A stretch of 61,520 nt of DNA from an uncultured Gemmatimonadales bacterium (GTDB lineage Bacteria; Gemmatimonadota; Gemmatimonadetes; Gemmatimonadales; GWC2-71-9): assembly GCA_947259405.1 (NCBI GenBank), contig CAMYLY010000012.1, positions 126,775-188,294 of the forward strand, in the 5' to 3' direction. Made by a program: the position numbers and the translations under genes. Positions 44,427 through 52,230 of the stretch are shown here, piece by piece. Position 1 is the stretch's first letter. The number at the start of each line of letters is the position of its first letter. The notes beneath the pieces were generated by a model. The model made no database searches. It was not told the DNA's origin and saw only the letters and a program-made list of their open reading frames with translations.

Positions 44427-44695
44427 CCGAGGATACGGTCACCGTCGCGAACCGCCTCGGCCTTCATGCGAGGCCGGCCGCCGAGCTCGTCAAGGTCGCC
44501 GGCAAGTTCCAGTCGGAGATTCAGATCGCGAAGGACGGTGTGTGGGTGAACGCGAAGAGCATTCTCGGTGTGATGACGTTGGCGGCGGAACAAGGAAGTG
44601 TGCTGGCGGTGAAGGCCGACGGTGACGACGCACGCGAAGCCGTGGCGGCCGTCATCGCCCTCGTCCAGCGTAACTGGGATTTCACAGATGTCTGA
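44417..44695 (+). CDS. ptsH: Phosphocarrier protein HPr
   Basis: HPr is a 92-residue carrier that moves phosphate from enzyme I to IIA. The catalytic His17 lies in NRLGLHARPAAELV, and the regulatory Ser48 in VNAKSILGVMTLAAEQG. The serine site fits the HPr kinase encoded upstream, so this HPr can be controlled by both routes, as in Firmicutes and some Proteobacteria. The start is ATG 44417; GTG 44423, overlapping the IID stop, would remove two residues. It overlaps the enzyme I gene by 8 bases. Confidence 0.94.
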   Translation: MGVTEDTVTVANRLGLHARPAAELVKVAGKFQSEIQIAKDGVWVNAKSILGVMTLAAEQGSVLAVKADGDDAREAVAAVIALVQRNWDFTDV

Positions 44696-46499
44696 GAAGC
44701 GCATTCTGCGCGGCGTCGGCGTGTCATCCGGCCTCGCCATCGGCCCCGCGCGTGTCGTGCAGTGGGACTTGCCCAAGGTGACACGGCGGCTCATCTCCGC
44801 CGATCATGTCGATGACGAGCTGGCTCGGTTGCGGAGCGCGATCCAGACCGTGAAGAAGACGCTCGCGGGACTGCGTGATCAGGCGCGTGAACGTGCAGGC
44901 GCGGACGAAGCGAAAATATTCGACGCGCAAATCCTGATGCTTGAGGATCCGGATTTCGTGTCCGATGTCGAGACGCTCGTTCGCGAGAACCAACTCAGCC
45001 CCGAACGCGCGTTCGAATTCCGTACGCTCGAGCTGACTGCGATGTGGGCCCAGTCAGCGAGCCTCCCACTCCGCCAGCGAGTTGCCGATCTCAACAGCGT
45101 CCAAAAGCGTGTGTTGAATCACCTCACCGGTCGATCGCTCGAGTCGGTGATGCAGACCGACGATGATCATCCCGTCATCGTGTTTACGCGTGAGCTTTCT
45201 CCCGACTTGATGATCCAGCTTGCGCAGGGCCCGGTTGCGGGGTTCGCGAGCGAGGAAGGCACGCGGACTGCGCACGCAGCGATCTTGGCGCGTAGCCTCG
45301 GCATTCCGTGTGTCATGGGACTCGTGGCGTCGCTGGAGCGGGTCACGCCTGGCACCGCCGTCATCCTCGACGGGAACGCCGGCACGGTGGTACTGGACCC
45401 AACGGCGGGTGAGCGCGAGGAGGCGCGAGAAACGCAACGGCTCCGGCACGAGCTTGAGCGCCAGATTGGCGAGACCGATACGGGCCCCGTTGTGACCCAG
45501 GACGGGGTGCACGTGACACTACTTGGAAACGTCGATCTCCCTGACGACTTAGACGCGGCCTCGAAGCGCGGCGCGGACGGCGTCGGGCTCCTGCGGACGG
45601 AGTTCCTCCTGCTCGGCCGGTCGTCGATGCCGAGCGAAGACGAGCAGGCGGGGTTCTTCGAACGGGCCGCACTGCGGTTCGAAGGGAAGCCCGTCGTGAT
45701 CCGGAGTTACGATGTTGGCGGCGACAAGTATCCGATGTCGTTCGAAGGCAGTTCGGAAGCCAATCCGTTTCTTGGGTGGCGTGCCATCCGCGTGTGTCTC
45801 GACAATCCGGACCTCTTCCGAACGCAGGTGCGAGCCCTGATGCGCGCCCGCCGGCACGGTGATCTGCAGCTGATGTTGCCGCTGGTGACCACACTCGATG
45901 AGATCAAACAGGTTCGAGGGGTCGTCGCGGATGCCGCCGCCGAACTCGAACGCGAGAATGCGCCTGCCATGACCGATCTCCCCGTCGGCGTGATGATCGA
46001 GACACCGGCCGCCGCCGTGCTGGCCGATGAAATCACCCAGCTGGCCGATTTCGTGAGCGTGGGTTCAAACGACTTGACGCAGTACACTCTAGTCGTCGAC
46101 CGAGGCAACGCCCGACTGGCGTCGCGGTTCACTCCCTTCCATCCGGCAGTGGTCCGGCTACTCAAGAAGATCGTGGATGCCGGAACGCGGTGGGGTAAGC
46201 CTCCAAGTGTGTGTGGCGAGATGGCGTCGGATCCGGTGTCGGTATTCCTCCTCCTCGGGTTGGGCTTTCGAGTGTTGAGTGTCAGTGCGGTGTCGTTACC
46301 GGTCATGCGATGGTTCGTGCGGCAGATCGAAGCTGAGGAGGCAGCACAAGTTGTAGAGGAAGTGCTAACACTGGGTTCGGCGGACGAAATTCGGTTCGCC
46401 CTTGAGCGCGCGGTGGGGGAGCGTGTCGGACAGCAGCTTGTCAGCAGTACTCGGTTGCCGCACTCCAATGCCGCCGCTACTTTGCATCAATCAGGTTGA
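44688..46499 (+). CDS. ptsI: PTS enzyme I (phosphoenolpyruvate-protein phosphotransferase)
   Basis: Enzyme I starts the PTS by taking phosphate from phosphoenolpyruvate and giving it to HPr. The 603 residues comprise the HPr-binding helical domain and the phosphohistidine domain with His196 in [18 protein letters not shown]. The PEP-binding TIM barrel has [48 protein letters not shown] and [10 protein letters not shown]. The usual GGxTSHxAI is [10 protein letters not shown] here, still with the catalytic His. From ATG 44688 it overlaps ptsH. Length and order are normal for full-size EI with no fused GAF domain. Confidence 0.95.
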   Translation: MSEKRILRGVGVSSGLAIGPARVVQWDLPKVTRRLISADHVDDELARLRSAIQTVKKTLAGLRDQARERAGADEAKIFDAQILMLEDPDFVSDVETLVRENQLSPERAFEFRTLELTAMWAQSASLPLRQRVADLNSVQKRVLNHLTGRSLESVMQTDDDHPVIVFTRELSPDLMIQLAQGPVAGFASEEGTRTAHAAILARSLGIPCVMGLVASLERVTPGTAVILDGNAGTVVLDPTAGEREEARETQRLRHELERQIGETDTGPVVTQDGVHVTLLGNVDLPDDLDAASKRGADGVGLLRTEFLLLGRSSMPSEDEQAGFFERAALRFEGKPVVIRSYDVGGDKYPMSFEGSSEANPFLGWRAIRVCLDNPDLFRTQVRALMRARRHGDLQLMLPLVTTLDEIKQVRGVVADAAAELERENAPAMTDLPVGVMIETPAAAVLADEITQLADFVSVGSNDLTQYTLVVDRGNARLASRFTPFHPAVVRLLKKIVDAGTRWGKPPSVCGEMASDPVSVFLLLGLGFRVLSVSAVSLPVMRWFVRQIEAEEAAQVVEEVLTLGSADEIRFALERAVGERVGQQLVSSTRLPHSNAAATLHQSG

Positions 46500-46522
46500 T
46501 CGCCACGCCGCGCAGAGGTTCT

Positions 46523-47710
46523 ATGGCTTCCCACCGCTACATCTTCTCGTCTGAATCGGTCACCGAGGGACATCCGGACAAGATGGCCGACCAGGTATCA
46601 GACGCCATTCTCGACCGCCTGCTGGCCAGTGACGCAACGTCCCGCGTGGCGTGCGAAACCCTCGTCACCACGGGCATGGTAGTGCTCGCCGGTGAGATCA
46701 CGACTTCAGCGTCGATCAACATCCCCGAGGTGGTTCGTGACACGGTCCGGCGGATCGGATACACGGACGGATCGTTTGGATTCAACGCGGATACCTGCGC
46801 GGTAATGACCGCACTGGACCCACAATCCACCGATATCGCCATGGGCGTCGATACGGGTGGAGCGGGCGACCAGGGCATGATGTTCGGTTACGCGTGCGAC
46901 GAAACGCCGGAGTTGATGCCCCTGCCCATCATGGCGGCCCACGGGTTGACGCGACGTTTGGCTGAAGTGAGGAAGAATGGAGACCTGCCTTGGCTGCGGC
47001 CCGATGGAAAGAGCCAGGTCACCGTGGAGTATCAGGACGGCCGCCCGGTCGATGTGAAGGCGGTCGTCGTCTCGACCCAGCACGCGCCCGAGATCGATTC
47101 CGCCGAACTTCAAGGGGCCGTTGCGGAGCACGTCATCAGACCGGTTTTGGCCGCCTATGAGTTCGACGTGAAGAGCGTGCAACTGCATATCAATCCCACG
47201 GGTCGGTTCGTCGTGGGTGGGCCACTTGGCGACGCGGGGCTTACAGGACGCAAGATCATCGTCGACACGTACGGGGGTGCGGCGCGTCACGGTGGTGGGG
47301 CCTTCTCCGGAAAAGACCCCTCGAAAGTGGATCGTTCGGCGGCCTACGCGACCCGATGGGTCGCAAAGACGATCGTCGCTGCGGGGTTTGCCAAGCGCTG
47401 CGAAGTGCAGGTCGCCTACGCGATTGGCGTGGCGGATCCCGTGTCCATCATGGTCGATACGTTTGGCACCGGCAACGTGCCCGAGGCGGCCCTCGAAGCT
47501 GGTATTCGTGAGGTATTCGACCTCACGCCGAGGGGCATTCTCACGTCACTCGACCTCCGGAAGCCCATGTATGGTGCCACGGCGGCGTACGGTCATTTCG
47601 GGCGGTCGGCCGAACACGCGCGGATCTTGGACTGCGACGTGCATCTGTTCAGCTGGGAGGATACGAACCGCGTTGCGGATCTACGCGATGCCGTTCGCCA
47701 GGCGGCCTAG
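46523..47710 (+). CDS. metK: S-adenosylmethionine synthase
   Basis: MetK forms SAM from methionine and ATP. SAM feeds the methylthiotransferases encoded in this window. The 395 residues have [24 protein letters not shown] (ATP/metal site), [35 protein letters not shown], the P-loop-like [19 protein letters not shown] and a C-terminal [24 protein letters not shown] and GGGAFSGKD are the MetK signatures. ATG 46523 is preceded by AGAGG. It lies 23 bases after ptsI. Confidence 0.96.
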   Translation: MASHRYIFSSESVTEGHPDKMADQVSDAILDRLLASDATSRVACETLVTTGMVVLAGEITTSASINIPEVVRDTVRRIGYTDGSFGFNADTCAVMTALDPQSTDIAMGVDTGGAGDQGMMFGYACDETPELMPLPIMAAHGLTRRLAEVRKNGDLPWLRPDGKSQVTVEYQDGRPVDVKAVVVSTQHAPEIDSAELQGAVAEHVIRPVLAAYEFDVKSVQLHINPTGRFVVGGPLGDAGLTGRKIIVDTYGGAARHGGGAFSGKDPSKVDRSAAYATRWVAKTIVAAGFAKRCEVQVAYAIGVADPVSIMVDTFGTGNVPEAALEAGIREVFDLTPRGILTSLDLRKPMYGATAAYGHFGRSAEHARILDCDVHLFSWEDTNRVADLRDAVRQAA

Positions 47711-47775
47711 GAAACCGAACTCATCACGGTACGACCGGGTACGCGCATCTTGCCGGCATCGGGCACGGACGCTTC

Positions 47776-48273
47776 ATGATTGAAGTCAAAGTGGCGCATC
47801 TCGCCATCGATAAGACCACGAATACCCCGATCGTCGTGCTGCAAGAAAAAGAGGGCGAGCGTGTGCTCCCGATCTGGATCGGGCCAGCCGAGGCCAGCGC
47901 GATCGCCATGGAGTTGGCCGGCGTCAAGTTCTCGCGTCCGCTAACGCACGATCTCGTCAAGCAGATCATCATCGGGCTCACCGCCGAACTCAAGCAGGTC
48001 CTCATAACCGGGGTGCAGGAAAACACGTACTACGCGGAATTGCACCTCCACAGCAATGATCACGTGATTCAGATCGATGCGCGACCGTCGGATAGCATCG
48101 CCGTTGCCTTGCGACTCGGCGCTCCCATATACACCGAAGAAGGACTGTTGGAATTGCGAACGATCGACACGTTGGATCCGCTTCCCCTAGACCCCAAGCC
48201 GATCGATCCCGACTCGCTGAAGACGTACCTGGAGAATCTCGATCCGGAAGATTTCGGCAAGTTTACGCCGTAG
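47776..48273 (+). CDS. Bifunctional nuclease (BFN/DUF151) domain protein
   Basis: This 165-residue protein has the DUF151/BFN domain (about 1-140): TNTPIVVLQEKEGERVLPIWIGPAEASAIAMELAG, then RPLTHDLVKQII and DARPSDSIAVALRLGAPIY. The domain is widespread. Plant and some bacterial members show nuclease activity, but the physiological role in bacteria is not settled. The C-terminus is proline- and aspartate-rich. Homologues often sit near miaB or metK genes. The following exported protein's coding region appears to begin inside its last codons. Confidence 0.88.
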   Translation: MIEVKVAHLAIDKTTNTPIVVLQEKEGERVLPIWIGPAEASAIAMELAGVKFSRPLTHDLVKQIIIGLTAELKQVLITGVQENTYYAELHLHSNDHVIQIDARPSDSIAVALRLGAPIYTEEGLLELRTIDTLDPLPLDPKPIDPDSLKTYLENLDPEDFGKFTP

Positions 48274-48307
48274 CGCCGTTGCGCTCGCGATCATCGCCCT
48301 GAGCTTC

Positions 48308-49363
48308 GTGACCCGCGTCGAGGCTCAGGGTTTTCGTGTCGCTGGGTCGGTCGTGCGCGTCCAGGGCACCGACACGATCCCGGTTGCCGGAGACTGGGCG
48401 TCTCTGCATGAGGTCACCGCCTTGGGTGGTGTCGTGTTGGACTCGCAACTGACGTCCGTTTCGGGTGCGTTCGGACTGGTGTCGCCCAGGGGCGACTCGG
48501 CGGCGACGTATCTCGTGGCCGTGGAGCACCACTCCATCGCGTATTTTTCCGACCCCTTTCGAAGTACGAGCATCCCGACACCGACGTTGCTGGTGTACGA
48601 CACATCCTCCGTTGAGCCGCCTGTCCTTCTGGGCGAACGCCACGTGATCCTCCAGCCTATCGAACAGGATGGCACCCGCCGGATCATCGAGCTTTGGCTG
48701 CTTCGCAACGACGGTGCGTTGACCCGAGTGGCCCCGGATACCGGGCAGCCAGTGTGGGAAACCGCGGTGCCCACCGATGCAGTCGATTTCGAAGTTGCTG
48801 CGGCGGACGTGAGTGCCGACGCCGTCTATCAGCGCGGCAATACGATTGCTGTCGCGGCCCCGATTCCGCCGGGTGAGCGGCAGATTCTCGTGACGTACTT
48901 GCTTCCGCGGAATGCCAGAACGTGGACGCTGCCGGTGGACCAGCAGATTCCATTGTTGAACGTGCTCGTCGCCGACAGCGGTGCCACGGTCACGCCCGCG
49001 ATGGTGTTTGAGGGGTGGGAGACGGTGGAGGGAGTGCCATATCGGCGATTCACCGCCCAGCCGATGGCGTCCGGAGTGACCCTGCAGGTCACGGCTCGCG
49101 ATCTTCCGCTCGCGCAGAACGTCGTGGTGCTTGTCGTCGTCTCTCTCTTCGCGCTGGCGCTTGTCAGTGCATGGGTCGTCTGGTCGCGCGGTCGTGCACC
49201 CACCGCCATGCCGGTTGACGGCGACCCCGAGGCGTTGGCTGCGAAGATCGCCGCGCTCGATCGAGCAGCTGGTGACCGTGACGACGCCCAATACGCGCTC
49301 GAGCGGGAGGCTATGAAGCAGCGCTTGGTCGATGCCCTGGCGAAGCGGCGCGACCAGGCATAG
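48308..49363 (+). CDS. Exported/membrane-anchored protein of unknown function
   Basis: This protein is at least 351 residues long. The frame is open upstream of GTG 48308 and encodes a signal-peptide-like stretch (RRSAVALAIIALSF, then an AEA-like VEAQG cleavage site). The real start is therefore probably earlier, at a non-standard codon such as ATT 48251. The N-terminal part looks like a carboxypeptidase regulatory-like beta domain (VVLDSQLTSVSGAFGLVSP). Near the end is one helix, VVVLVVVSLFALALVSAWVV, and then a cytoplasmic charged coil (LAAKIAALDRAAGDRDDAQY) of the kind seen in cytochrome-c biogenesis accessory proteins. Function unknown. It stops where the cobalamin riboswitch begins. Confidence 0.7.
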   Translation: MTRVEAQGFRVAGSVVRVQGTDTIPVAGDWASLHEVTALGGVVLDSQLTSVSGAFGLVSPRGDSAATYLVAVEHHSIAYFSDPFRSTSIPTPTLLVYDTSSVEPPVLLGERHVILQPIEQDGTRRIIELWLLRNDGALTRVAPDTGQPVWETAVPTDAVDFEVAAADVSADAVYQRGNTIAVAAPIPPGERQILVTYLLPRNARTWTLPVDQQIPLLNVLVADSGATVTPAMVFEGWETVEGVPYRRFTAQPMASGVTLQVTARDLPLAQNVVVLVVVSLFALALVSAWVVWSRGRAPTAMPVDGDPEALAAKIAALDRAAGDRDDAQYALEREAMKQRLVDALAKRRDQA

Positions 49364-49506
49364 GTTCCCCGGGTAGCACGCAGACGGATACCGGAAGCCG
49401 GTGAGAACCCGGCGCGGCCCCGCCACTGTGACGGGCAGCTAGGTCGACTCTCGACGCCACTGGGTAGCTGGGAAGGCGAGTCGACGCCCGAAGCCAGGAG
49501 ACGCAT
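49364..49506 (+). ncRNA. Cobalamin (adenosylcobalamin) riboswitch
   Basis: The sequence follows the cobalamin riboswitch consensus: a GGTTCCCC start, GGAAGCCGGTGAGAA, GCGGCCCCGCCACTGTGA with the core GCCACTG at 49422, a long variable stem-loop with matching arms (GTCGACTCTCG against CGAGTCGAC), GGGAAGGCG, and the B12 box GAAGCCAGGAGAC (49490-49502). It ends about 40 bases before the btuF reading frame and should repress the btuFCDB operon when cobalamin is plentiful. Confidence 0.95.
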
Positions 49507-49547
49507 CCGCTTTGCACCACCAGAGATCGTCCTCGCGGGAGGATGCG
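49502..49547 (+). promoter_or_regulatory. Expression platform of the cobalamin riboswitch
   Basis: CGCATCC (49502-49508) can pair with GGATGCG (49541-49547). Inside it TCCTC (49530-49534) can pair with GAGGA (49539-49543), covering the only strong ribosome-binding sequence GGGAGG and the ATG at 49543. No U-run follows, so control by blocking translation is more likely than termination. Confidence 0.6.
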
Positions 49548-49611
49548 GTGGGATTGGCTCAATGGATGCCGGCCCGCTCACGTCTTTCCGCATGGAGAGA
49601 GTGAGCGTTTC

Positions 49612-50463
49612 TTGTACCGAGGGTTCTTCCACATTGGCATCGCCCTCGTGGCCACGGCATCGTGCCGTTCCCAGCTAGAGAGGCAACCCAGCGAAGCGCC
49701 GTCCGAAGCCCGATCGCCCCAACGCATTGTTTCGCTTTCGCCGGCACTGACGGAGCTCGTGTTCGCGCTCGGCGCGGGTGAGCGCTTAGTGGGAAGAACA
49801 CGGTGGGGACAAGATCCACCCGCCGCGTTCGACGTCCCCAGTGTGGGGGACGGGCTCGATCCAAACATCGAAGTGATTGTGGGGCGGCAACCCGACCTCG
49901 TGCTCTTTTATCGGTCGCCGTCCAACTCGGCAGCCGTCGATCGGATAAACGCCCTCGGGATCGCGACCATGACTGTCCCGCTCGACGGGCTGGATGAGCT
50001 GGAAGCAACGACGCGCGACATCGGTGAGGTCCTCGGGCGCATGCAGACAGCCGACAGCCTTATCGCGGATCTCCACCGTCGCTTGGTAGCGGAGACTGTC
50101 ACCCCCCGCCAACGACCCAGTGTGCTCATGTTGGCCTGGGACAACCCACCTATCGTGATCGGTGCGTCGAGTTTCCTGAGCGAGATCGTGGACCGGGCCG
50201 GTGGCCGCAATGTGTTTGCGGACCAAGACCGGCCGTCACTAACCGTGAGCATCGAAGTGATTGCCGCGCGAGACCCTGACGTCGTGCTGATCGTCGGATT
50301 CGAAACACCGGCGTTCGCAGACCAATCCGAATGGCAGACCGTGCCAGCGGTCAAGGCGCGACGGTTCGCACTTGTGGATGGCACGGAGTTCGCCCATCCG
50401 TCTTTCCGGGCGCCGAACGCCATTCGGAAACTTCGCGAGGCGCTCCAGAGTCTGGAGCAATAA
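49612..50463 (+). CDS. btuF: Vitamin B12-binding lipoprotein, BtuF-like
   Basis: This is the periplasmic binding component delivering cobalamin to BtuCD. From TTG 49612 it has 283 residues: a lipoprotein signal with lipobox ATASC (Cys18), then a PBP class III fold. Family segments are RIVSLSPALTELVFALGAGERLVGRT, YPSV-like DVPSVGDGLDPNIEVIVGRQPDLVLF, and DPDVVLIVGF in the second lobe. It is anchored, not free as in E. coli. The frame also allows ATG 49543, which would put 23 extra residues before the signal but is the codon the riboswitch platform covers, so the start is unsettled. Confidence 0.88.
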   Translation: MYRGFFHIGIALVATASCRSQLERQPSEAPSEARSPQRIVSLSPALTELVFALGAGERLVGRTRWGQDPPAAFDVPSVGDGLDPNIEVIVGRQPDLVLFYRSPSNSAAVDRINALGIATMTVPLDGLDELEATTRDIGEVLGRMQTADSLIADLHRRLVAETVTPRQRPSVLMLAWDNPPIVIGASSFLSEIVDRAGGRNVFADQDRPSLTVSIEVIAARDPDVVLIVGFETPAFADQSEWQTVPAVKARRFALVDGTEFAHPSFRAPNAIRKLREALQSLEQ

Positions 50464-51431
50464 TGCGTTGGCTTTCCCTCATCGCCATCGCCTTTCTCGC
50501 TCTTGCCACCGCGTTGTTGCTTGGCCCCACGGACGTTCCGGCCCCCCTTGTTTGGGATGCGCTGTGGGGACGTGGGGAGCCCACGACCGTGGCGATCGTT
50601 CGTGATCTGCGAGCGACTCGCGCCGCGTTGGCCTTTCTCGTGGGGGGTGGGTTGGCCGTTACCGGTGCCGCCTTGCAGGCCCTCGTGCGCAATCCACTGG
50701 CGGATCCTTATCTGCTTGGACTTTCCGGGGGTGCGGGACTGGGTGCCGTTGCGGCAATCGCCCTCGGCTTGAGCGCCGCTTGGGGTGTTCCGTTGGCATC
50801 CCTCGCTGGCGCCCTTCTGGCCGTCGCGTTGGTCTATCGTTTGGCGCTCGTTGGTGGCAGTCTACTCGATCCGCGCGTGCTCCTGTTGGGTGGGGTCGTC
50901 GTTGGTGCGTTTGCCGCCTCGATCATGGGAGCCATCATGGCTGTCTCACCGGCACCGGAGATTCGGAACGCGCTGCTCTGGCTGCTGGGCAGCTTCTCGG
51001 GCGCGTCGTGGACCACCGTGACAGTGTTCGCCGCGTATGCCGTGATTCCTCTGGGGCTCATTTGGCTGCAGGCGCGACCACTCGACCTCCTGACACTTGG
51101 CGAAGAGCCGGCACTCGTGCTCGGTGCTGAGGTCGAGCGCCTCAAACGGATACTGTACTTCGCGGCGTCGCTGCTCACGGCGGTCGCCGTGGCCGTCAGT
51201 GGGATCATTGGATTCGTCGGACTGGTCACGCCACACGCCGTCCGCATCGTATGGGGACATACGCACGGGCGACTGCTGCCGACTGCGTTCTTGCTCGGGG
51301 GAACCTTGCTGGTGGCAGCCGACATCGTGTCACGTACCCTGTTCGCTCCGGTTGAGCTGCCTGTCGGCGTCGTCACTGCGATCATCGGCGTCCCGGTCTT
51401 CGTGGTGTTAGTGCGGCGATGGCAGGACTGA
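50463..51431 (+). CDS. btuC: Cobalamin ABC transporter permease BtuC (FecCD family)
   Basis: This 322-residue inner-membrane subunit has about ten helices. Family motifs are RDLRATRAALAFLVGGGLAVTGAALQALVRNPLADPYLLGLSGGAG (seen in pieces around 45-90), ALLWLLGSFSG, GIIGFVGLVTPHAVRI (coupling-helix region contacting BtuD) and LVAADIVSRTL. FecCD permeases for siderophores look alike; the cobalamin assignment comes from the upstream riboswitch. The ATG overlaps the btuF stop (TAATG). Confidence 0.9.
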   Translation: MRWLSLIAIAFLALATALLLGPTDVPAPLVWDALWGRGEPTTVAIVRDLRATRAALAFLVGGGLAVTGAALQALVRNPLADPYLLGLSGGAGLGAVAAIALGLSAAWGVPLASLAGALLAVALVYRLALVGGSLLDPRVLLLGGVVVGAFAASIMGAIMAVSPAPEIRNALLWLLGSFSGASWTTVTVFAAYAVIPLGLIWLQARPLDLLTLGEEPALVLGAEVERLKRILYFAASLLTAVAVAVSGIIGFVGLVTPHAVRIVWGHTHGRLLPTAFLLGGTLLVAADIVSRTLFAPVELPVGVVTAIIGVPVFVVLVRRWQD

Positions 51432-52225
51432 CGTTCGGGGCGCACGGCCTCACGTACCGCTACCCCAAGGCACCGAACGATGCGCTGCGAGACGTGTCGT
51501 TGCAGATCGGCGAAGGGGAACTCGTTGGCCTGGTCGGACCCAATGGGAGCGGGAAGACGACACTGCTGCGTCTCTTTCTGGGCCTTTTGCGACCGATCTC
51601 GGGTCGCGCAGTGGCGGACGGCCGAGCGACCTCAGAGTGGAGCCGGCGCGAGTTCGCCCAGCGGGTGGGTGTCGTGGCGCAACGTGAAGAGCCAGCGTTC
51701 CCGCTGCGCGTGCGACAGGCCGTCACGTTCGGGCGCTACCCTCACCTCGGGCAGATTGGGCGGCTGTCGCCTTACGACCGTGAGGTCGTGGATCGCGCGA
51801 TGCACCAGTGCGATGTCACGGCACTGCGCGACCGCTGGGTTGGGACGTTGTCGGGTGGTGAGTGGCAGCGGGTTCGGATTGCGCGCGCCCTCGCCCAAGA
51901 ACCGGGAGCTCTCGTTCTTGATGAGCCCACTGCCAGTCTCGATATCCGACACGAGATGGAAGTCCTCGAACTCGTGAGCGACTTGGTCAGAGAGCGAGGG
52001 ATGAGCGGGATCATCGTGACCCACCACATCAATCTGGCGGCGCGGTTCGTCGACCGACTTGTCCTCATGCATCGTGGCGCAATGCGCGCCGCGGGGTCAC
52101 CCCGCGCCGTGATTACACCGGAGTTGATCGAGGAGGTCTTCGAGTGGCCAGTGGATGTCCACCCATGGCGATCGGCCCCGCAATTCATCCCACTTCGAAC
52201 TCAGGAACGGAATACTCAAGGGTGA
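51419..52225 (+). CDS. btuD: Cobalamin ABC transporter ATP-binding protein BtuD
   Basis: This 268-residue ATPase powers BtuC. Walker A is GPNGSGKTT (40-48), the Q-loop is in VAQREEPAF, the ABC signature is LSGGEWQR, Walker B plus D-loop is LVLDEPTASLD, and the H-loop is IIVTHHINLA. It overlaps btuC by 13 bases. Signature LSGGEWQR, with E where many have Q, matches iron-chelate/B12-type ATPases. The riboswitch and the receptor downstream make cobalamin the probable cargo. Confidence 0.9.
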   Translation: MAGLTFGAHGLTYRYPKAPNDALRDVSLQIGEGELVGLVGPNGSGKTTLLRLFLGLLRPISGRAVADGRATSEWSRREFAQRVGVVAQREEPAFPLRVRQAVTFGRYPHLGQIGRLSPYDREVVDRAMHQCDVTALRDRWVGTLSGGEWQRVRIARALAQEPGALVLDEPTASLDIRHEMEVLELVSDLVRERGMSGIIVTHHINLAARFVDRLVLMHRGAMRAAGSPRAVITPELIEEVFEWPVDVHPWRSAPQFIPLRTQERNTQG

Positions 52226-52230
52226 GAATC

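Noticed and set aside
48263..49426. 387-codon - strand frame covering the exported protein and part of the riboswitch
   Set aside because: The + strand frame has a signal peptide and membrane helix, and the riboswitch orientation supports + strand transcription. The - frame looks compositional.
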